This document shows positions 61,034-64,000 of a stretch of DNA of 64,000 nucleotides, in pieces. Numbering within the stretch: position 1 is the stretch's first letter; each line of letters opens with the position of its first letter. Source of the stretch: Clostridium tertium (GTDB lineage Bacteria > Bacillota > Clostridia > Clostridiales > Clostridiaceae); assembly GCF_017873245.1 (NCBI RefSeq), contig NZ_JAGGJY010000014.1:47307-111306 (forward strand). Reading direction: 5' to 3'. The notes beneath the pieces are model-generated. The model worked only from the letters and a program-made list of their open reading frames with translations. It had not been told where the DNA came from and ran no database searches. The position numbers were made by a program, and so were the translations under genes.

Positions 61034-61501
61034 CTAGAAGTCCTCAAGTTTCTCAAGCACACCTAGTGGATTAAACCTAATAATGTAATTATCAATTGAG
61101 TACCAATTGCCATATTTATTTTCATAATAATTTAAAGCTTCTTTTAAAAAAGCCTCAGTTACTTCAAGAAAATCAGCAAGCTCATATATATTTCTAATGC
61201 CAACTTGATGGGCAACTATTATTTTTGTTAAACTTACCATTCTTTTATATGCCCATCTTCGAGCAATTATTTCTTGCTTTCTATTGGATATAGAGGTTTC
61301 ATCTATTATATCTCCGAAAGTTGTTTCATGATGACCAATTTCTTCAGCAAGAATACATTTACGCTCAGCATCAGTAACAATTTTTTTGTCTATAAGTATT
61401 TTCCCATCTTTGTATAGTCCCTTGAATCCGTATTTTAAGGCTTTTTCTTTTACTCTTAATCCATCCTTCTCAGCTTCAATTAGCATTTCGTCATAAGTCA
61501 T
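61034..61501 (-). CDS. ImmA/IrrE-type metallo-endopeptidase
   Basis: A 155-residue protein typical of phage and ICE immunity regions. The metalloprotease helix reads CILAEEIGHHET near residue 50, so the first zinc His of HExxH is Glu in the aligned position (EEIGH), a variant common in this clostridial subgroup; activity cannot be assumed. ImmA-type proteases cleave the element's repressor after DNA damage. It sits between int and the repressor gene, all on the minus strand, probably one operon from the leftward promoter at 61920. Confidence 0.8.
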   Translation of the reverse strand: MTYDEMLIEAEKDGLRVKEKALKYGFKGLYKDGKILIDKKIVTDAERKCILAEEIGHHETTFGDIIDETSISNRKQEIIARRWAYKRMVSLTKIIVAHQVGIRNIYELADFLEVTEAFLKEALNYYENKYGNWYSIDNYIIRFNPLGVLEKLEDF

Positions 61502-61530
61502 CCCATAATCCCCTTATATAAAATCAGAAC

Positions 61531-61878
61531 CTAATCGTCAAACTCATCAAATAGAGCATCTATATAGTTTTTTATTAATTCAACTTTTTTAGGAGTTAAG
61601 TTTTTATCTTCTAAATGAGCTGCAATAGTTTCTATTTGTTTTTTATTTTTATTATTTTTAGAATTAATTTTATTATCAGAAGAACTTTCCTCTATTAGTT
61701 CAGAAAGTTTAACATCTAGCGAATTAGCGATAGATTTAAGAGTATCTACACTAGCATTATATCTATCGTTTTCTATATCAGCTAAATATGAACGTGAAAT
61801 ATTAGCTTTTTTAGCTAATTCAACTTGAGTTAATTTATTTGCTTTTCTAATATTTTTAATTTTTTGGCCAATACTCAT
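61531..61878 (-). CDS. XRE-family repressor of the element
   Basis: A 115-residue protein with an N-terminal HTH (IRKANKLTQVELAKKANISR ... YLADIENDRYN, ~9-45) and a C-terminal ~60-residue tail that is Asn/Lys-rich in the middle and helical at the end (KKVELIKNYIDALFDEFDD). This looks like the lysogeny repressor and likely ImmA target. I choose ATG 61878 after the SD GGAGG; an upstream ATG at 61902 lies in the leader next to an operator-like site. It is divergent from the Cro-like gene across the operator region. Confidence 0.85.
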   Translation of the reverse strand: MSIGQKIKNIRKANKLTQVELAKKANISRSYLADIENDRYNASVDTLKSIANSLDVKLSELIEESSSDNKINSKNNKNKKQIETIAAHLEDKNLTPKKVELIKNYIDALFDEFDD

Positions 61879-61893
61879 TTCAATAACCTCCAT

Positions 61894-61908
61894 GTCGAAC
61901 ATACCGAC
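61894..61908. promoter_or_regulatory. Operator-like site O6 (dyad) in the repressor leader
   Basis: GTCG-N7-CGAC; on the minus strand it reads GTCGGTATGTTCGAC, sharing GTCGG and TA with the other operator copies. It lies just downstream of the leftward promoter start. Confidence 0.4.
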
Positions 61909-61919
61909 TTTATATAGTA

Positions 61920-61948
61920 ATTATATAATTTGAAAGTCGGAATTACAA
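61920..61948 (-). promoter_or_regulatory. Leftward promoter PL (repressor-immA-int)
   Basis: Minus strand: TTGTAA (plus 61943-61948), 17-nt spacer, TATAAT (plus 61920-61925). Operator O1 covers the spacer and the -35. Confidence 0.75.
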
Positions 61949-61950
61949 TA
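61936..61950 (+). promoter_or_regulatory. Operator O1
   Basis: GTCGGAATTACAATA, a copy of the shared motif G[T/A]CGGAaaTACA. It overlaps the -35 and spacer of PL, so bound repressor would shut PL. Confidence 0.6.
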
Positions 61951-61958
61951 CATAAAAA

Positions 61959-61975
61959 GACGGAAATACAAGTAA
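61959..61975 (+). promoter_or_regulatory. Operator O2
   Basis: GACGGAAATACAAGTAA, upstream of PL in the divergent region. Confidence 0.6.
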
Positions 61976-62028
61976 ATATAAGCGCGTGTAAGAAATATAA
62001 CTCTAATGCTCTTATTTAGTCAAATTTG

Positions 62029-62045
62029 GTCGGAAATACACGTAA
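62029..62045 (+). promoter_or_regulatory. Operator O3
   Basis: GTCGGAAATACACGTAA, differing from O2 at two positions; it lies just upstream of the PR -35. Confidence 0.6.
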
Positions 62046-62052
62046 ATGAACT

Positions 62053-62081
62053 TTGAATTAATGACGGATATACAATACAAT
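62053..62081 (+). promoter_or_regulatory. Rightward promoter PR (early genes)
   Basis: TTGAAT at 62053-62058, 17-nt spacer, TACAAT at 62076-62081. Operator O4 fills the spacer. Confidence 0.7.
62063..62078 (+). promoter_or_regulatory. Operator O4
   Basis: GACGGATATACAATAC, located within the PR spacer and reaching into the -10. Confidence 0.6.
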
Positions 62082-62110
62082 AATAACATAAGTTGCGAGG
62101 AGGTGAGCAA

Positions 62111-62341
62111 ATGACGATAACAGTTGCTAAGGAAATCGGTAAGGTTATAAAAAGAGCAAGAGAAAAGCAATCTCTAACACAGCAGGGTTTATCAGAAAGA
62201 GTAGGTATATCAAGAAACTATATTTCTGATATAGAGTGTGGGAGATATATACCAAGTGTAGAAAAATTACTTTCATTAGCTACAGCTTTAGAGATTGATT
62301 TAAATTTATTAAAAAATGACGGAAATACAAGGGGTGAATGA
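62111..62341 (+). CDS. Cro-like XRE-family regulator
   Basis: A 76-residue single-domain HTH protein: AKEIGKVIKRAREKQSLTQQ followed by LSERVGISRNYISDIECGRY. Its recognition helix region resembles that of the divergent repressor (ISRxYxxDIExxRY), so both could bind the same operators. It is the first gene from PR. ATG 62111 follows the SD GAGGAGGTGA. The last codons overlap operator copy O5 and the SD of the next gene. Confidence 0.85.
   Translation: MTITVAKEIGKVIKRAREKQSLTQQGLSERVGISRNYISDIECGRYIPSVEKLLSLATALEIDLNLLKNDGNTRGE
62318..62332 (+). promoter_or_regulatory. Operator-like copy O5 inside the early operon
   Basis: GACGGAAATACAAGG, identical to O2 over 14 bases, at the end of the Cro-like gene, directly before the SD of the next gene. 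It may add a second control point, for example a roadblock. Confidence 0.5.
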
Positions 62342-62342
62342 T

Positions 62343-62552
62343 TTGGAGTTACTAACTATTAAGGAAGCTGCAAGTAAATTAAAGGTTAATAAAAATACAG
62401 TTTATAGCCTTATAAAATCAGGGAACATAATAGCTCTTAAGCTTGGTGCTTTGAAGATTACAGATAAGGAACTAGATAGATTTATAGAATTTTCTTCTGG
62501 AAAAGACTTTACAGATTTAAATAATGTAACTGAATTAAGAGTTAAAGCTTAG
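62343..62552 (+). CDS. Excisionase-type helix-turn-helix protein
   Basis: A 69-residue MerR/excisionase-like HTH protein: LTIKEAASKLKVNKNTVYSL then IKSGNIIALKLGALKITDKE, the pattern of the helix-turn-helix domain 17 family. It may act as an excision directionality factor or early regulator. TTG 62343 lies 6 nt after the SD AGGGGTGA; the ATG at 62316 inside the cro gene has no SD. Start and role are moderately sure. Confidence 0.75.
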   Translation: MELLTIKEAASKLKVNKNTVYSLIKSGNIIALKLGALKITDKELDRFIEFSSGKDFTDLNNVTELRVKA

Positions 62553-62579
62553 CAGTATAAAAATTAAGGAGGATGGAAA

Positions 62580-63347
62580 ATGAATAATCAAATTGTAAAG
62601 ATCAACAATACTGATTTATCAGTAAAAGAATTTAACGGACAAAGAGTTGTAACATTCAAAGATATTGATATGTTACATGAAAGAGTAGAAGGAACTGCAA
62701 AGAGAAATTTTGCAGATAATAAAAAACACTTTATAGAGAATGTAGATTATTTTGAATTATCTAAAAATGATGTCGGTACGGATTTCGTACTAACATATGG
62801 ATTTGATAAAAAAGCACCTAAAGGACTACTAATTACAGAAAGTGGTTACTTAATGTTAGTAAAGTCACTTCAAGATGATTTAGCATGGAAAGTTCAAAGA
62901 GAATTAGTTAATAACTATTTCAGAGCAAAGCAAATTGTACAAGCTAAGTTATCTAAGGAGTTGCAAGCAATATTTATGATAGACGGCAAGCAACAAGAAT
63001 TAGAACAAGAAATAATTGTTGTAAGAGATGAGGTTAAGGATTTAAAAGATAACTTGCCATTACTTGGAGTGGATTGTGATGAAATTACTAGTTTAATTAA
63101 AAAGATCTGCACTAAGGTAACTGGATACGAAACACCTGCATATAAAGATAAATCTTTAAGAGGTAGAGTTTATTCAGACATTTATGGACAAGTTAAAAGA
63201 GAATTTCAAGTAAAGTCATATAAAGCTATTAAGAGAAGTCAAATAGAACTTGCTAAAGGAATAATAACAAATTATAAAGCACCTAAAGCTTTATTAGATG
63301 AAATTATACAAGTAAATAACCAAGTAGATTTTGAGGAGGTAATTTAA
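62580..63347 (+). CDS. Phage antirepressor (ORF6N/ORF6C domains)
   Basis: A 255-residue protein. The N-terminal ~100 residues fit an ORF6N DNA-binding domain (LSVKEFNGQRVVTFKDIDML, then HERVEGTAKRNFADNKKHF and LLITESGYLMLVKSL). A coiled stretch (~125-150) links to an ORF6C domain (ITSLIKKICTKVTGYE ... GRVYSDIYGQVKREF). Such antirepressors inactivate phage repressors. SD AAGGAGGA, ATG 62580. The next gene begins 1 nt after its stop codon at an ATT. Confidence 0.87.
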   Translation: MNNQIVKINNTDLSVKEFNGQRVVTFKDIDMLHERVEGTAKRNFADNKKHFIENVDYFELSKNDVGTDFVLTYGFDKKAPKGLLITESGYLMLVKSLQDDLAWKVQRELVNNYFRAKQIVQAKLSKELQAIFMIDGKQQELEQEIIVVRDEVKDLKDNLPLLGVDCDEITSLIKKICTKVTGYETPAYKDKSLRGRVYSDIYGQVKREFQVKSYKAIKRSQIELAKGIITNYKAPKALLDEIIQVNNQVDFEEVI

Positions 63348-63348
63348 T

Positions 63349-63672
63349 ATTGAAAGATTTTTAGAAGTTCATGGAACAATAATTAATAAAAAAGATATAA
63401 GAAGGGTTGAGTTTATATCAGATGATATTTATTTAGGGTTATTACCTAGAGTAAATGGTGAGATTGTAGTGGATTTTATAGGATTTACTTATGCTAAGAT
63501 ACACACATTTGATAATAGAGAAATAGATTTAGAGATAGATTTATATGCTCCAGATGAAGGTGAAACAGAAGATTTTTGGATTGACAAGAATAGAGCTTAT
63601 ATAAACATGAGTATGACTAAAATTTATGAATTGCTTAATCCGGTTAAGGTTACAGAAATAGAATATAACTAA
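63349..63672 (+). CDS. Unknown element protein with an ATT start codon
   Basis: The frame is open from a TAA at 63340-63342 to the stop at 63670-63672. The SD GAGGAGGT at 63333-63340 is 8 nt before ATT 63349, and no ATG, GTG or TTG exists in frame until GTG 63469. From ATT the product is 107 residues, beginning ERFLEVHGTIINKKDIRRVE after the initiator. The full frame looks like protein, with acidic C-terminal half (YAPDEGETEDFWID). I do not recognise the family. Translation is probably coupled to the antirepressor gene, whose stop codon is 1 nt upstream. Confidence 0.65.
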   Translation: MERFLEVHGTIINKKDIRRVEFISDDIYLGLLPRVNGEIVVDFIGFTYAKIHTFDNREIDLEIDLYAPDEGETEDFWIDKNRAYINMSMTKIYELLNPVKVTEIEYN

Positions 63673-63692
63673 AAAGAGGGGGAAATGTAAAA

Positions 63693-63959
63693 ATGAAAAG
63701 TATAGGAATAGTAAGAAAAGTAGATCAATTAGGAAGGGTAGTTATACCTATGGAATTAAGAAAGTCAATGAATATTGAAGAAGGACAACCATTAGAAATG
63801 TACACAGAAGGCGAAATGATAATTCTTAAGAAACATATACCAGGTTGCCATTGTTGTGGTGATGTAAATGTAAAGGCAACTATCTTAGGAGTTAAGCTTT
63901 GTAATAACTGCATAAATGAATTTAATAAAGCTAGAAAGAAAGTTGAGGAGTTGAGATAG
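63693..63959 (+). CDS. AbrB/SpoVT-type DNA-binding protein with cysteine-rich tail
   Basis: An 88-residue protein. Residues 1-47 form a swapped-hairpin AbrB domain (GIVRKVDQLGRVVIPMELRK ... GQPLEMYTEG). The C-terminus carries cysteines CHCCGD near residue 52 and CNNC near 71, probably a zinc ribbon. AbrB-type proteins are transition-state regulators; element-borne copies are common in clostridial prophages. SD GAGGGGG, ATG 63693. It is co-directional with the early genes. Confidence 0.88.
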   Translation: MKSIGIVRKVDQLGRVVIPMELRKSMNIEEGQPLEMYTEGEMIILKKHIPGCHCCGDVNVKATILGVKLCNNCINEFNKARKKVEELR

Positions 63960-63961
63960 AA

Positions 63962-64000
63962 GTGTATGTATTAAAAATATACCTATTAACTTTACTTAAG
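63962..64000 (+). CDS. Possible start of a further small gene, cut by the window end
   Basis: A GTG at 63962 opens a frame (VYVLKIYLLTLLK) still open at base 64000. Nearby SD-like GAGGAG lies about 15 nt upstream inside the AbrB-like gene. Too short to judge. Confidence 0.2.
   Translation, partial: MYVLKIYLLTLLK

Noticed and set aside
1..64000. CRISPR arrays, tRNA or rRNA genes, complete insertion sequences
   Set aside because: I saw no regularly spaced repeats, no tRNA-like cloverleaf with CCA-type ends, no rRNA core sequences and no transposase gene while reading the window.

Overview
The window is AT-rich bacterial DNA that reads as chromosome of an endospore-forming Clostridium sensu stricto relative. 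The reasons are the spoIIAA-spoIIAB-sigF and spoVAC-D-E clusters, gpr, spoIIP, yqfC/yqfD, a CotS-like coat protein, the hrcA-grpE-dnaK-dnaJ order with a perfect CIRCE, a type A RNase P RNA, frequent TTG starts and strong Shine-Dalgarno (SD) sequences. I cannot name the species.

Layout. 1-9.4 kb: ACT/DUF711 pair, PP2C-like phosphatase, an Fe-S flavoprotein with a class I isoprenoid-type enzyme, a GntR-RCK_C regulator (BusR-like, on the minus strand), HelD and a flavodiiron protein. 9.6-16 kb: a Lon-like protease with degenerate ATPase motifs, then the sigma-F operon and spoVA. 16-26.6 kb: a degenerate P-type ATPase, short ComEC, holA, rpsT (minus), gpr, spoIIP, a secreted acidic protein and lepA. 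26.7-34.4 kb: patatin-like lipase (minus), a stand-alone bL25-like protein, hemW and the class I heat-shock operon. 34.5-41 kb: sulfite/nitrite reductase-type hemoprotein, tpx, prmA-rsmE-mtaB, a repeat element, HIT protein and rpsU. 41-59 kb: yqfC-yqfD-pgpH-ybeY-dgkA/PAP2-era-recO-DUF4342, a CcpN-like regulator with ppdK, a CotS-like protein (minus), then dgt-dnaG-rpoD-trmK-nif3. 59.4-64 kb: rnpB, directly followed by the left end of an integrated element: integrase, ImmA-like protease, repressor, a divergent operator/promoter switch, Cro-like protein, HTH protein, antirepressor, an ATT-start gene and an AbrB-like protein.

How it fits together. Most of the window is core machinery: replication (holA, dnaG), transcription (rpoD, HelD), translation and RNA maturation (rpsT, rpsU, lepA, era, ybeY, prmA, rsmE, mtaB, trmK, rnpB), chaperones and sporulation. 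Two genes point to cyclic di-AMP: the BusR-like regulator and the PgpH-type phosphodiesterase. The accessory part is the element at the 3' end of rnpB, whose lysogeny switch can be read at base level.

Most notable observations: (1) lepA and spoIIAA, and possibly the Lon-like gene, have a strong SD far upstream of the start codon with a hairpin in between; looping the hairpin out restores an 8-9 nt spacing. (2) A repeated asymmetric operator sits inside both divergent promoters of the element. (3) A gene of the element can only start at ATT. (4) Two core-located enzymes, a P-type ATPase and a Lon-like AAA protease, have lost their ATP-handling motifs. (5) The element is inserted at the 3' end of rnpB.
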